A stretch of DNA of 64,000 nucleotides from Kallipyga massiliensis ph2. Its GTDB lineage: Bacteria > Bacillota > Clostridia > Tissierellales > Peptoniphilaceae. The notes under the pieces are model-generated. The model did not search any database, had not been told where the DNA came from, and saw nothing but the letters and a program-made list of their open reading frames with translations. Shown piece by piece: positions 1 through 9,000 of this stretch. The DNA lies in NCBI RefSeq assembly GCF_000311985.1, contig NZ_HE978585.1, positions 124,001 to 188,000 of the forward strand, given 5' to 3'. Numbering within the stretch: position 1 is the first letter of the stretch; every line of letters begins with the position of its first letter. The position numbers were made by a program, and so were the translations under genes.

Positions 1-1399
1 CTCCGGTAATCTTGAGATCTTTGATCGCTTCTTTGACTGCGGAATCCACACGGTCTGAACGAACTAAGAGAACAGGGCTATTCTTGGCCACAGCCAAGGT
101 GGAGGCGGTCAGGGCATCCGGCCAATTTTCACCGGTAGCAATGACGGCCTTCATGGTATATCCCTGCTTCTTGACCACCTGGCGGGCAACCGCAGCAGAG
201 GTCTCATACCGGGTCTCCCCGGCGATCCGGTCAACACCGAATACAGAAGCTTTGCGGAGCTGGGCAACCACACCGTTACTTACTGCCTTATCCCCACCAA
301 CGACAAACACACGCTCGGGAGCCAGGCGCTTGATTTCCTTGAAGACCTCTTCATCCAGCTGGTTGGACTTGGTCAGGAGGATGGGACCATTGTAGGTCTT
401 GGCCAGAGAAGATGCGGCTAAGGCATCGGGGAATTCATCATAGCGGGCGACCACAACAGCGTCCACCTTTCCTTTCTCATAATATTTCTTTGAGATTTCA
501 ACGGAAGTGGCAATCCGGTCCTCACCGGAAACGCGGGAGATGAAGTCGATAAATTCAACGTCCATTAAGACGAGCTTGAGGCCGTTGAGGGCTTCGGTAG
601 CCGCCTTCACTTCTTCCTTGGTCCCGTTCTCGAGGAGCTTCTTGTAGTCATCCATCTTATCGGCCAGGGCCTTATAAGCCTTTAAGGAATCTTCGGTATA
701 GTACTTGTCCTTATATTTTTTGGCTTTCTTGAAGTCATCCATCGCCTTGTTGAGTTTCTCAACATTGACCAGGCCGTCTTTAGCATCTTTATAAGCCTTG
801 GCGGCGGCTTGAGCCTTGGCTAAATCGGTCTCGGCTTCCTTTGAGACCGTCTGGGCTGCAGTAAAGGCATCCCATGAGGTCTTTGTGTACTTAGCCTTGG
901 CATCCTTATACTTGGCGTCCTTCTTGTCCTTTTCAATTTCATCCACCAGGTTCTTGTAAATATCCCCTGCAGACTTCTTATCGGCTTCCGCGACTGCTTT
1001 ATTGACTGCCTCCGCTTCATCCTTCTTCACCTTGCCGTTTAACTTGACATCGCCCGATTCGAGGGTAACCTTCTGGTCCTCGGTGCCGGAGAAGATGCCC
1101 CTGAACTTTCCTAAATCGAATTCTCCGGAAAGAACCTTCTCTCCCTCTTTACGAGTCAGGGAGAAAGATCTGTCGCCCTCTTTTAGGTTCATGTTTTTCA
1201 CACCCGCGTCAAGTTCGCCGGTGACGGTGGCGGTGACCTTGACCTTATCGTCCTTCACTTCAAGAACAAGGGTAAATCCATCTTCTTCCGGCTTGGCCGG
1301 CTCTTCCGCATGGACCTTGGGCATCCCGATACCGGTTAAGACCAAGGCAAAGGCCAGAACCAAGGCCATCATCCTTGCATAAGTTTTGCGCATTTCCAT
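1..1399 (-). CDS. Cell wall-binding repeat 2 surface protein, 3' end outside window
   Basis: Translating the minus strand from the ATG at 1399 gives an open frame that runs off the window, so the C-terminus is missing. AAGGAG lies five bases before this ATG. The protein begins with a basic stretch, a hydrophobic core and an Ala-x-Ala-like site near VHAEE, which is a signal peptide. A lysine- and alanine-rich helical region follows. After it come two cell wall-binding repeat 2 (PF04122) units, recognisable by RVSGEDRIATSVEISK and RIAGETRYETSAAVA, with PDALAASSLA and PILL motifs between. Such repeats hold exported proteins non-covalently on the Gram-positive wall. A third repeat probably follows beyond the edge, since these normally come in threes. 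The N-terminal domain's role is unknown. Confidence 0.88.
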   Translation of the reverse strand, partial: MEMRKTYARMMALVLAFALVLTGIGMPKVHAEEPAKPEEDGFTLVLEVKDDKVKVTATVTGELDAGVKNMNLKEGDRSFSLTRKEGEKVLSGEFDLGKFRGIFSGTEDQKVTLESGDVKLNGKVKKDEAEAVNKAVAEADKKSAGDIYKNLVDEIEKDKKDAKYKDAKAKYTKTSWDAFTAAQTVSKEAETDLAKAQAAAKAYKDAKDGLVNVEKLNKAMDDFKKAKKYKDKYYTEDSLKAYKALADKMDDYKKLLENGTKEEVKAATEALNGLKLVLMDVEFIDFISRVSGEDRIATSVEISKKYYEKGKVDAVVVARYDEFPDALAASSLAKTYNGPILLTKSNQLDEEVFKEIKRLAPERVFVVGGDKAVSNGVVAQLRKASVFGVDRIAGETRYETSAAVARQVVKKQGYTMKAVIATGENWPDALTASTLAVAKNSPVLLVRSDRVDSAVKEAIKDLKITG

Positions 1400-1494
1400 A
1401 TGAACTCCTTTCATATCATGCGTGCGTCTTTTCCTCTCTTCCAAAGCAAACAGGGTGGCGGGCCACCGTAAGAGGAAGATTTCTTCATGCTTCC

Positions 1495-1503
1495 ATTATA
1501 ACA
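1495..1503 (-). promoter_or_regulatory. Extended -10 promoter for the cell wall-binding protein
   Basis: On the minus strand this reads TGTTATAAT, a perfect extended -10 (TG, one base, TATAAT), about 95 bases before the start codon at 1399. No good -35 box is visible at 16-18 bases, which is usual for extended -10 promoters. The rest of the 1400-1607 gap holds the murI ribosome site and no clear second promoter. Confidence 0.55.
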
Positions 1504-1607
1504 AAGCCTATGTTTTTATTTTGTACAAAAGCATTTCATTTTTTTCCCCTGAGAAAAGACGGCCACCCTCTCATGTGGTAAAGTAAGATATCAAGCAAGG
1601 AGGACAT

Positions 1608-2462
1608 ATGTCTCATTTAAATAACTATAAAATTGGCGTGGTGGATTCCGGGGTCGGCGGCCTGACCGTCATGAAAAGCCTCCTGGAGGCCTTCCCGGAT
1701 AACCACTACTTTTACTTTGGCGACAGCGGCCACGCCCCCTATGGCGGCCGGCCGGTTCCCGAGATGAAGGCCCTAGGCCACCGCATGGTGGACTTCTTGG
1801 CCCAATTCCACCTGGATGCCCTGGTCCTGGCCTGCAATACCATGTCATCCTGGATGCCCTATGAATTCCGGGACCGCCACCACATCCCCGTCATCGGAAC
1901 CATCGAAGCCGGTGCCCGGGAAGCCCTCAAGGCCTACCAAGAATCCGACCACCCCTGGACCCTGGACCATGAGACCCCCGACATCGGAGTCATCGGGACC
2001 ATCAACACCGTGGAATCCGGTTCCTTCCAGAAGGCCCTCTTCGAAAGGGACCGCCTCCTCCACGTCCTGGGCCTCCCCTGCCCCTCCATCGTCCCGGTCA
2101 TCGAAGAAGGTAGCTTCAACCACGACCTCTACCGGGCCGCCGTGGAAAAAGACCTGGCCCCCTGGCAGGGCATGGTCCCCCCCATCGTCATCCTGGGCTG
2201 CACCCACTTTCCCCTTGTCCGCCGGGAAATCCAGGCCCATGTCGGCAAAGACATCCGCCTCATCGACCCGGCCACGGGCATGGTGGATGACCTGGCCCGC
2301 TCCCTCTCCGCCCTCTCGCCCAAGGAGCCCCGGGAATCCGCCCCCTCCTATACCTTCTACACCTCAGGCGACAAGCGGATCATGGAGGAGATGGTCTCCT
2401 CCCTTCTGAGCGATCTGCTGGCCGGACGAGAATATGAGGTCATTCGGGAGCCCTTGGAATAA
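1608..2462 (+). CDS. murI: Glutamate racemase
   Basis: This cofactor-independent enzyme interconverts L- and D-glutamate and supplies D-Glu for peptidoglycan. The 284-residue length is normal for the family. The two catalytic cysteine motifs are visible: LACNTMSS near residue 75 and LGCTHFPL near residue 202. The N-terminal substrate motifs DSGVGGLTV and GDSGHAPYG are also present. The start is supported by AAGGAGGACAT just before the ATG. It is the only plus-strand gene in the window, divergent from the cell wall-binding protein, and is followed at once by an intrinsic terminator, so it is monocistronic. Very high GC at third positions matches its neighbours up to 24 kb. Confidence 0.95.
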   Translation: MSHLNNYKIGVVDSGVGGLTVMKSLLEAFPDNHYFYFGDSGHAPYGGRPVPEMKALGHRMVDFLAQFHLDALVLACNTMSSWMPYEFRDRHHIPVIGTIEAGAREALKAYQESDHPWTLDHETPDIGVIGTINTVESGSFQKALFERDRLLHVLGLPCPSIVPVIEEGSFNHDLYRAAVEKDLAPWQGMVPPIVILGCTHFPLVRREIQAHVGKDIRLIDPATGMVDDLARSLSALSPKEPRESAPSYTFYTSGDKRIMEEMVSSLLSDLLAGREYEVIREPLE

Positions 2463-2491
2463 GGGGATTCCTTCTCTTCAACCAGAATATA

Positions 2492-2529
2492 AAAAAGCCC
2501 AATCCCCGGATTCAGGGATTGGGCTTTTT
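2492..2529 (+). terminator. Intrinsic terminator of murI
   Basis: A 15-bp perfect stem (arms 2492-2506 and 2515-2529, 8-base loop) ends in five T residues on the plus strand and five T on the minus strand. It can stop murI transcription and also transcripts leaving the tRNA-Ser gene on the other strand. Confidence 0.9.
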
Positions 2530-2536
2530 CTTTGCA

Positions 2537-2623
2537 CGGAGACGGTGGGATTCGAACCCACGTGGCGGAGACCGCCAAACTGATTTCGAGTCAGCCCCGT
2601 TATGACCACTTCGATACGTCTCC
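2537..2623 (-). tRNA. tRNA-Ser (anticodon CGA)
   Basis: The minus strand folds as a class II tRNA. There is a 7-bp acceptor stem GGAGACG/CGTCTCC, a discriminator G, a T arm with GGTTCGAATCC, and a long variable arm with a GGCGG/CCGCC stem typical of tRNA-Ser. The anticodon loop CTCGAAA gives CGA, decoding UCG. The 3' CCA is not encoded. Its own promoter lies about 30 bases upstream and the terminator at 2492-2529 lies just beyond. Confidence 0.95.
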
Positions 2624-2653
2624 AAGAAAATAAGCTGGATTTTACTGGGATTA

Positions 2654-2682
2654 ATTATATCGTCCTAGGGAGATGGGGTCAA
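2654..2682 (-). promoter_or_regulatory. Sigma-A promoter of tRNA-Ser
   Basis: TTGACC (2682-2677) and TATAAT (2659-2654) on the minus strand are separated by exactly 17 bases. This near-consensus promoter is placed about 30 bases before the mature tRNA end. Confidence 0.8.
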
Positions 2683-2717
2683 GTTTGATGGGAGCCCTCT
2701 TTTCCCCTGATTCTGCC

Positions 2718-2785
2718 AAAAAGGGGGCTTCCCACGGCTACCGGGCCTCTGCGAGGCCTCCAAAGGGGGCCTTCATGAGCCCCCC
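2718..2785 (-). terminator. Probable terminator of the sugar transferase gene
   Basis: On the minus strand a GGGGGCT arm (near 2785-2778) can pair with AGCCCCC (near 2729-2723). This is followed by TTTTT, with an inner perfect GGCCTC/GAGGCC hairpin. The complex stem and T-run just after the stop codon of the sugar transferase suggest intrinsic termination. Confidence 0.55.
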
Positions 2786-2799
2786 GGACCCGGCGTCCC

Positions 2800-4212
2800 C
2801 TACTTCCCGGTCAGGTCGTGGATCTTTTGGCTATCCTCTTCGCTGAAGCCCTCGGTGGATTCGGGTTTGAAGATGACTTTCACGGTTTCCACGATGAGCT
2901 GGAAGTCCAGGAGGAGGGACCAGGATTGGATGTACATGAGGTCCAGTTTGAGTTTGTCCAGGGGGGTGGTGTTGTATTTGCCATAGACCTGGGCGTAGCC
3001 GGTCAGGCCTCCGCGGACCTTATTCCGGAAGATGAATTCAGGGATTTCTTCGGAGTATTTTTCCACGTGTTCCAGACGCTCGGGCCGGGGGCCGACCAAG
3101 GACATGTCGCCTTTCAGGATATTGATGAGCTGGGGCAGTTCGTCCATCCGGGTGGGGCGGATCCAGCGGCCGACCTTGGTGATGCGGTCATCGCCGTCCT
3201 TAGCCGGGCGGGATTTACCGTCCTTTTCCGCATCCACAATCATGGACCGGAACTTGAGGATCTCGAAGGTCTTTCCGCCCAGAGTGGCCCGCTTCTGCTT
3301 ATAAAAGACGGGGCCGCCGTCGTTGACTTTGATGGCGATGGCCACGAAAAGAAGGAGGGGGCTCAGGATCACCAGGGCAAAGAGGGAGAGGAGGAAGTCA
3401 AAGGCCCGCTTGATGGCGGACTGGATGACCCAGCGCCTCCCGTTGGTCAAGACATAAATGGGGGTGTCGAAGAGGTTGAGGACAGAGGCGGACCGGGTGA
3501 GGATGTCTGAGATTTTGGGGGTGAAGTATACCCGCTTGTCGATGCCGTAGCAGAACTTGATGATGTCGTTCTTCTTCTCCGACTCCACGTCGTTGATGAG
3601 GACCGCATCATAGCCAGGGATGACGCTTTCGATCTGGCTCATGGAGGAGTCGGCGGACATCCGGCTCTTAACCCGGTAGAGGTAGGAGCGGTCGTTGATC
3701 TTTTCCGCCAGGTGGTTGACATAGCTGCCATAGATTTCCAAGACCTCCATGGGCGGGAATTTGTCGACATAATAGGTGACAGCCAGCTTGGTATAGATGA
3801 GGAGGAGGATGACCTGGAAAATGGTCAGCATAAAATAGAGGGCCAGGAAGTTGTCCCAAAAGCGGACCTGGCCGGTGATGGCCATGGAGATGAGGATCTC
3901 GGTCAGGTTGACGAGGAATACCCCTAGGATTTGCGAGGCAAAAACTTCGGAGGCCCGGTTGGTCCCAATCCGGAAGGCCCCGAAGAAATGGAAGAAAGCG
4001 ATAATAAGGATGGCATAAATTCCAATCGCCATGAAGAGGTTCCCCTTACCCAGGAGGTGGCCGGTGATATTGTTCTCGGAAACAAATTGAAACCAGATCC
4101 ACATAAAGGGCAGGGTGGTCAGGATCACGATTAAAGTCGAGGAGATGGCCCGAAAAGTCGATCTCCTTTGGTCATCGAATACGGGTGGTGCTTGTTTTGC
4201 GGTCTTCTTCAT
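2800..4212 (-). CDS. Polyprenyl-phosphate sugar-1-phosphate transferase (exopolysaccharide initiation)
   Basis: The 470-residue membrane protein has four or five hydrophobic segments in residues 25-145, a soluble middle region, a further membrane hairpin near residue 270 and a C-terminal bacterial sugar transferase domain (PF02397). Signature motifs include KRAFDFLLS, GGPVFYKQKRATLGGKTF, LKFRSM, DELPQLINIL and SLVGPRPE. Enzymes of this type transfer a sugar-1-phosphate from a nucleotide sugar to undecaprenyl phosphate at the inner membrane and start capsule, exopolysaccharide or glycan synthesis. No glycosyltransferases or flippases are nearby, so the partner pathway is elsewhere. It appears monocistronic. 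The sugar specificity cannot be read from the sequence. Confidence 0.88.
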   Translation of the reverse strand: MKKTAKQAPPVFDDQRRSTFRAISSTLIVILTTLPFMWIWFQFVSENNITGHLLGKGNLFMAIGIYAILIIAFFHFFGAFRIGTNRASEVFASQILGVFLVNLTEILISMAITGQVRFWDNFLALYFMLTIFQVILLLIYTKLAVTYYVDKFPPMEVLEIYGSYVNHLAEKINDRSYLYRVKSRMSADSSMSQIESVIPGYDAVLINDVESEKKNDIIKFCYGIDKRVYFTPKISDILTRSASVLNLFDTPIYVLTNGRRWVIQSAIKRAFDFLLSLFALVILSPLLLFVAIAIKVNDGGPVFYKQKRATLGGKTFEILKFRSMIVDAEKDGKSRPAKDGDDRITKVGRWIRPTRMDELPQLINILKGDMSLVGPRPERLEHVEKYSEEIPEFIFRNKVRGGLTGYAQVYGKYNTTPLDKLKLDLMYIQSWSLLLDFQLIVETVKVIFKPESTEGFSEEDSQKIHDLTGK

Positions 4213-4335
4213 ACATTTCCCTTACTTCATCAGTGGTCGGCTCATGCCCACGGAGAGCAGAGCGATTATGGTCCGGGCCATGAGGCTCACAACTATGGCT
4301 CATTATACCACACCCCCCACACCCCCAAAACAAAA

Positions 4336-4361
4336 GAGGCGGTATCCGACCGGATACCGCC
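4336..4361 (-). terminator. Intrinsic terminator after the glutaredoxin-like gene
   Basis: A perfect 11-bp dyad (GGCGGTATCCG / CGGATACCGCC, two-base loop) is followed on the minus strand by TCTTTTGTTTTG. It lies about 20 bases after the stop of the glutaredoxin-like gene. Confidence 0.85.
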
Positions 4362-4379
4362 CTTCTCTTAGTGATCTTC

Positions 4380-4613
4380 TTACAGGCCCAGCAGCTCGTT
4401 GAGTTTCTGTTGGTCGAAGCCGACAATGTCTTCCCCGTCTACGCGGATGATGGGGACGCCGGTGTATCCCTTGGCCAGGAGTTCCTTGCGGGCTTCTTTG
4501 TCCACAGAGATGTCTCTTTCATCAAAAGGAATCTCATTGTCCTTCAAATACTTCTTTGCTGCCTTGCAGTAGGTGCAGGTGGGTGAGGTGAAAACCGTAA
4601 CTTGTGCCATCAT
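4380..4613 (-). CDS. Glutaredoxin-like / NrdH-type thiol-disulfide oxidoreductase
   Basis: This is a compact 77-residue thioredoxin-fold protein. It carries the redox motif CTYC at residues 13-16, the cis-proline motif TGVPII near residue 52 and a C-terminal GFDQQKL helix. Such small proteins reduce disulfides, for example in ribonucleotide reductase, using thioredoxin reductase or low-molecular-weight thiols. No nrd genes are adjacent, so the partner is not known. AAGGAG precedes the start; two consecutive ATG codons make the first residue uncertain by one. It sits 20 bases after rsmA on the same strand and may be its last cotranscribed gene. Confidence 0.87.
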   Translation of the reverse strand: MMAQVTVFTSPTCTYCKAAKKYLKDNEIPFDERDISVDKEARKELLAKGYTGVPIIRVDGEDIVGFDQQKLNELLGL

Positions 4614-4633
4614 TGATCTCCTTCTCTCAATTT

Positions 4634-5524
4634 TTACATCTTGCTTGTGGTTTTTATATACCCAAGACTTTGCAGAATATGCTGAAAATCTTCCAGCTGG
4701 AGGTTTTCCGCCCGGGCTTTTGTCGACAGGCCCCGGGCCTCGAAGGCCTCTTCCACCTGTCTCCGGTCCATGCCTGTCCCCCGCTGAATGGCCTTGATGA
4801 CCATCTTCCGTCGCTGCTGGAAGGCCAGGCGGATGATCCCGTTGACCCGGTCCCGGTCTTCAGGGGAAAGCTCTCCCCCTCCGGCCGGCCGCCGCTTAAG
4901 GACCAAGACCGTGGAGTCCACCTTGGGGGCCGGCATGAATGCGGTCCGGGGCACTTCGAAAGCCCGGATGGGATCCGCATAGAGGGCCACAAACAGGGTC
5001 AGGGACCCATAGTCCGGGGTCGATGGCCGAGCCATGATCCGGTCCGCCACCTCCTTTTGGACCATGACGGTCAGGCTCTCGATGGGGAGGTCGGTCCGGA
5101 GGAAGCGTTCCAGGAGGGGAGCCGTAATATAGTAGGGAAGGTTGGCCACCAGCTTCCAGGACCGGCCCGGGGCCGCCTGGGCCAGGACCGGGGCCAGGTC
5201 CAGCTTGAGGGCGTCTCCCTCCATGAGGAGGAAATTGTCCCGGTCCCCAAAACGGTCTTGGAGGACGTCGATAAAGGTCCGGTCGATCTCCACAGACAAG
5301 ACCTTCCCCGCATGGAGGAGGAGCTCCTCGGTCAAGGTCCCGATCCCCGGGCCGATTTCCAGAACCCGGTCCTCCTCCCCCAGCCGGGCCGCATGGGCGA
5401 TCTGGCGAACGATGTTTCCGTCGATCAGAAAGTTCTGGCCCAGGGACTTGGTGAAGTGGAGGCCGGCCTGGTCCATGACCTCTTTAATGATCTTCGGTTG
5501 GTAGAGTCTCCCCTCTTTGGTCAT
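4634..5524 (-). CDS. rsmA: 16S rRNA A1518/A1519 dimethyltransferase
   Basis: RsmA (KsgA) dimethylates two adjacent adenines near the 3' end of 16S rRNA late in small-subunit assembly. The SAM-binding Rossmann motif EIGPGIGTLTEELL, the acidic motif SVEIDR and the catalytic NLPYYI are all visible. The family N-terminal motif SLGQNFLIDGNI is intact. The frame is open further upstream, but I choose the ATG at 5524 because GGAGGACATTC precedes it and the protein then begins MTKEGRLYQP. This start lies inside the rnmV 3' end (41-base overlap), implying translational coupling in a metG-tatD-rnmV-rsmA operon, a common Firmicutes order. Confidence 0.95.
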   Translation of the reverse strand: MTKEGRLYQPKIIKEVMDQAGLHFTKSLGQNFLIDGNIVRQIAHAARLGEEDRVLEIGPGIGTLTEELLLHAGKVLSVEIDRTFIDVLQDRFGDRDNFLLMEGDALKLDLAPVLAQAAPGRSWKLVANLPYYITAPLLERFLRTDLPIESLTVMVQKEVADRIMARPSTPDYGSLTLFVALYADPIRAFEVPRTAFMPAPKVDSTVLVLKRRPAGGGELSPEDRDRVNGIIRLAFQQRRKMVIKAIQRGTGMDRRQVEEAFEARGLSTKARAENLQLEDFQHILQSLGYIKTTSKM

Positions 5525-6077
5525 GAATGTCCTCCATGCACGATTCAAACTCCTCCCTTTGGATGTCATACTCATTGAGGCGGGCTAAAATCTGTTTCCC
5601 ATTCCCATAACCGATCCCCAGGGCCTGGCCCAGGAGGATCCGCCGGTCCTTGGCCCCGGCCCTCCCCTCCAGACCGTGGCGGACCAGGTCCTCCATGGTG
5701 AACTCCCGCCGCCTTTGGGTCAGGCCCGCATGAGCCTGGATCAGGGCCTGTCGGATGGCCTCCGGGGGCGCATTCTCCACCCCGATATCGTCCCCGCGAA
5801 GGGCCATCTCCCGGGGGATGTAGGCCATTTTCGCATTGGGGATCCTCTCCCGGATCCGGGACCGGATCTTCTTGCCCGCATAGTCCGGGTCCGTAAGGAC
5901 GATAATCCCCCGCCTCTCCTGGACCACCTCCAGGAGGTCCAGGAGGTCCTGGCCGAAGCCCGACCCGTGGGTGATGATGCACTCGCAGTCCACGGCCGCC
6001 TTGACCTGGGCCACGTCGTCCTTCCCCTCCACGACGATGACCTCGCTGACCATCCACTTATCCCATGTCTTATCCAT
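5484..6077 (-). CDS. rnmV: Ribonuclease M5 (5S rRNA maturase)
   Basis: RNase M5 is a Toprim-fold endonuclease that processes 5S rRNA precursors in Firmicutes. The Toprim motifs are visible: VIVVEGKDD near the start, and VLTDPDYAGKKIRSRI with the DxD-like acidic pair. At 197 residues it is the usual length. The start is uncertain: the listed ATG overlaps the tatD stop region without a clear ribosome site, while an ATG eight codons in (MVSEVIVVEG) has only weak AAGTGG upstream. The gene lies between tatD and rsmA, the classical conserved neighbourhood, and overlaps rsmA by 41 bases. Confidence 0.93.
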   Translation of the reverse strand: MDKTWDKWMVSEVIVVEGKDDVAQVKAAVDCECIITHGSGFGQDLLDLLEVVQERRGIIVLTDPDYAGKKIRSRIRERIPNAKMAYIPREMALRGDDIGVENAPPEAIRQALIQAHAGLTQRRREFTMEDLVRHGLEGRAGAKDRRILLGQALGIGYGNGKQILARLNEYDIQREEFESCMEDIHDQRGETLPTEDH

Positions 6078-6078
6078 A

Positions 6079-6909
6079 TCAAAAGTCCAATTCCAAACAG
6101 GGGTCCACCGGCTGGGTGGCCTCTTTCAAGGGAGCTATGGCCCCTTCCAGGTCGTAAAAATCCAAGGTGTTGGCCAGGACCCGGTCAGCCAGGTCACAGG
6201 GGTCCCGGTCCAACGTCCGGGCCAGGACCTGGAGGGTGTACCAGGCCCACCAGGGCTTGGTCAGCTTCCCCCGGCGGGGAACCGGGGATAGGTAGGGGCC
6301 ATCCGTCTCCATGAGGATCCGGTCCGGATCCGAGATCCTGGCCTGGGCCCGAACCTCCTCCCCATTCTTAAAGGTCAGGATCCCCCCATAGGACACATAG
6401 CAGCCCAGGTCCCGGAAGGGGGCAAAGGCCTCCGGACCATCCGTAAAGGAATGCATGAGGATCTTGAGATCCGGGAAGTTCCGGACGATGGCCAAGGCAT
6501 CCTCCGCCGCCTCCCGGCAGTGGACGACCGCCGGCAATCCCAGGTCCGAAGCCAGCTGGAGCTGGGCCTCGAAGACCGCCTGCTGGACCGCCTTGGGCCG
6601 GGTCATGTAGTGGTAGTCCAGGCCGAACTCCCCCATGGCCACCACTTTGGGATCCTCCGCCATGGCCCGGTAGCGGGATTCCACCTCCGGGCTGTAGGAG
6701 TCGCTGTCGTGGGGGTGGGTCCCGCAGCAGGCGAAAATCCGGTCGTGGCGGTGGGCCAGGTCCAGGGCCTTCTCCGATGAGGCCAGGTCCCAGCCCGGAA
6801 CCACGGCCCCCAAGAGCCCAAAAGAGGGGAAGGCCTGAATTAGGCCTTCCCCTGCGTCCGCATAGTCCTCTTCATTGAGATGGCAGTGGGCATCAACCAG
6901 GAAGCTCAT
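6079..6909 (-). CDS. TatD-family metal-dependent hydrolase
   Basis: This is a TIM-barrel amidohydrolase of the TatD DNase family. Metal ligands are visible as DAHCHLN at residues 6-12, GEFGLDYH, HCREAAED, HSFTDG and METDGPYLSP. Family members act as Mg-dependent 3'-5' DNases or RNases in DNA repair and quality control. I choose the ATG at 6909 because it overlaps the metG stop codon as ATGA, a typical coupled start, and gives the usual N-terminus MSFLVDAHCHLN. The longer frame would add a non-conserved leader. It is the second gene of the metG operon. Confidence 0.92.
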   Translation of the reverse strand: MSFLVDAHCHLNEEDYADAGEGLIQAFPSFGLLGAVVPGWDLASSEKALDLAHRHDRIFACCGTHPHDSDSYSPEVESRYRAMAEDPKVVAMGEFGLDYHYMTRPKAVQQAVFEAQLQLASDLGLPAVVHCREAAEDALAIVRNFPDLKILMHSFTDGPEAFAPFRDLGCYVSYGGILTFKNGEEVRAQARISDPDRILMETDGPYLSPVPRRGKLTKPWWAWYTLQVLARTLDRDPCDLADRVLANTLDFYDLEGAIAPLKEATQPVDPCLELDF

Positions 6910-8921
6910 CCGATCAAACTTCCGTTCGGCACATCTTTCACCGGGGTCAGGGGACAAACCACGCCGGCTTCCTCCGCCTCAGCGGTCAGGATCATGGCCT
7001 GGGATTCAATCCCGCGGATCTTCCGGGGCGGGAGGTTGGTCACGAAGACGAACTTCTTCCCCTCCATCTCCTCCGGGCTCATCCATTCACGGATGCCGGA
7101 AACCACGGTCCGGGTCTCCTCCCCGAAGTCCACCGTCTCAATCAAAAGCTTATCGGCGTCAGGATGGACCTCGCACTTGACTACCTGGCCCACCTTCATC
7201 TCCACTTTTTCAAAGTCATCGAAAGTCATATAGTCCACGGCTTCCTCCTTGGCTTCTTCTTTTTCCTTCTCCTGATGGGGGGTCTGTTTCGCCTCATTCT
7301 GCCGGGCTAAAAGCTCCTCCAAAGAAATCCCCTGGCGCTGGGCCATGAGGGCGTTGTTCTTGGCATAGATCTTCCCCATCTCTTCCTCGACATCCATCCG
7401 GGGGAAGAGAGCTTGGCCCCGCTGGACCTTGGTCCCGGCGGGATAGCGGCCAACTTCGGAGGCGAGGAGGTAGTCTTCTTTTTCAACGGCCAGCTGGCGG
7501 AGCATCTCCTTGGACGTCTCCGGCGTGAAGGGCGCCAGGAGGTTGGCGATGGTCCGAAGGGCATCGACCAGGCGGTAGAGGACCGTGTCCAAAATGGGGG
7601 AGCCCTCTTCCTTGGCCAGGATCCAAGGCTGGGTCTCGTCGATATACTTGTTGGACCGACGGACCAGGGTCCAGATGGCCTCGAAGGTCTTCTGGAAGTC
7701 GAAATGCTCCATGTGTTTCTGGACCAGGCCCAGGGTCTCCGCTTGGATCTTCTTCAGGTCCTCATCAAATTCGCTGGCCTGGGCCGGTTCAGGTACGATG
7801 CCGTCCCGGTATTTGTCCACCATGGCCAGGGTCCGGGAGAGGAGGTTACCCAGGTCGTTGGCTAAGTCGGAGTTAGTCCGCTCAATGAACTTCTTCGTAG
7901 AGAAGTTCCCGTCTGACCCGAAGTTGAACTCCCGGAGAACGAAGTATTTCAGGGGATCCCGGCCATAGAGTTCGACCAGGGGTTCCGGATAAATGACATT
8001 TCCCTTGGACTTGGACATCTTGTCCTCATCAAAGAGGATCCAGCCATGGGCGAAGACCTGGTCCGGCAGGGGGAGGTCCAGGGCCATGAGGACGGCCGGC
8101 CAGATGATGGTATGGAAGCGGGCGATATCCCGGCCGATGAAGTGGACCCGGGCAGGCCAATAGCGGTCGAAATCTTCCGGCTTGTCGCCAATCCCCACCC
8201 CGGTCAGGTAGCAGATGAGGGCGTCGATCCAGACGTAGATGACGTGGTCGGGGTCGAAGGGGACGGGAACCCCCCACTTGAGCCGCTGGCGGGTGACGGA
8301 GAGGTCATCCAGGCCGTCTTTGAAGAAGGACCCGATCATCTCCTTCTTCCGGTTCTCCGGCATGATGAAGTTGGGATGGTCCTCATAATATTTCAGGAGC
8401 TTGTCCTGGTACTTGGACAGGCGGAAGAAGTAGGAGGCCTCTTCCCGGTATTCCACAGGCCGTCCGCAGGAGGGACAATTCCCATCCTCCAGCTGGGCCT
8501 CAGTCCAAAACTCTTCACAGGGGGTGCAGTAGTAGCCCTTGTATTCGCCCTTATAAATATCCCCCTTGTCATAGAGCTTCTGGAAGAGGGCCTGGACGTC
8601 CTTTTCGTGCTGTTTTGATGAGGAACGGACGAAGTTATCCGGCTCCACATCCAGGAGCTTCCACAAATCTTTGATGGAATCGACGATGGGGTCGATGTAT
8701 TCCAGGGGCTTCTTGCCCTTGGCCGCCGCAGCCCGCTCCAACTTTTCCCCGTGCTCATCCGATCCGGTCACATAGTAGGTGTCATAGCCCAGCTCATCCG
8801 CATACCGGCGGACCGCATCGCAGATGATGGAGGTATAAGTATTCCCCAGGTGGAGGTTGGCTGAGGGATAGTAAATGGGGGCAGTGATATAAAAGGGCTC
8901 CCCCTTATGGTTCTTGCACAT
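6906..8921 (-). CDS. metG: Methionine-tRNA ligase
   Basis: MetRS charges tRNA-Met. The 671-residue protein has the class I core with HLGN (HIGH equivalent) near residue 25, a zinc-knuckle insert with CTPC and CPSC pairs, the KMSKSKGN loop near residue 310, the anticodon-binding helical domain, and a C-terminal tRNA-binding OB fold (PF01588) as a dimerisation module. The start at 8921 is supported by AAGGAGATCACC; the open frame extends 17 codons further without family conservation. It is the first gene of the metG-tatD-rnmV-rsmA unit. The 5' UTR holds a TCGGAC/GTCCGA hairpin but no recognisable T-box. Confidence 0.96.
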   Translation of the reverse strand: MCKNHKGEPFYITAPIYYPSANLHLGNTYTSIICDAVRRYADELGYDTYYVTGSDEHGEKLERAAAAKGKKPLEYIDPIVDSIKDLWKLLDVEPDNFVRSSSKQHEKDVQALFQKLYDKGDIYKGEYKGYYCTPCEEFWTEAQLEDGNCPSCGRPVEYREEASYFFRLSKYQDKLLKYYEDHPNFIMPENRKKEMIGSFFKDGLDDLSVTRQRLKWGVPVPFDPDHVIYVWIDALICYLTGVGIGDKPEDFDRYWPARVHFIGRDIARFHTIIWPAVLMALDLPLPDQVFAHGWILFDEDKMSKSKGNVIYPEPLVELYGRDPLKYFVLREFNFGSDGNFSTKKFIERTNSDLANDLGNLLSRTLAMVDKYRDGIVPEPAQASEFDEDLKKIQAETLGLVQKHMEHFDFQKTFEAIWTLVRRSNKYIDETQPWILAKEEGSPILDTVLYRLVDALRTIANLLAPFTPETSKEMLRQLAVEKEDYLLASEVGRYPAGTKVQRGQALFPRMDVEEEMGKIYAKNNALMAQRQGISLEELLARQNEAKQTPHQEKEKEEAKEEAVDYMTFDDFEKVEMKVGQVVKCEVHPDADKLLIETVDFGEETRTVVSGIREWMSPEEMEGKKFVFVTNLPPRKIRGIESQAMILTAEAEEAGVVCPLTPVKDVPNGSLIG

Positions 8922-9000
8922 GGTGATCTCCTTCCTTTCGTCGGACACCGGGTCCGAGGATCTCGTGGTCAATGCCTGTATGGCCCGTAAACATAGCTAA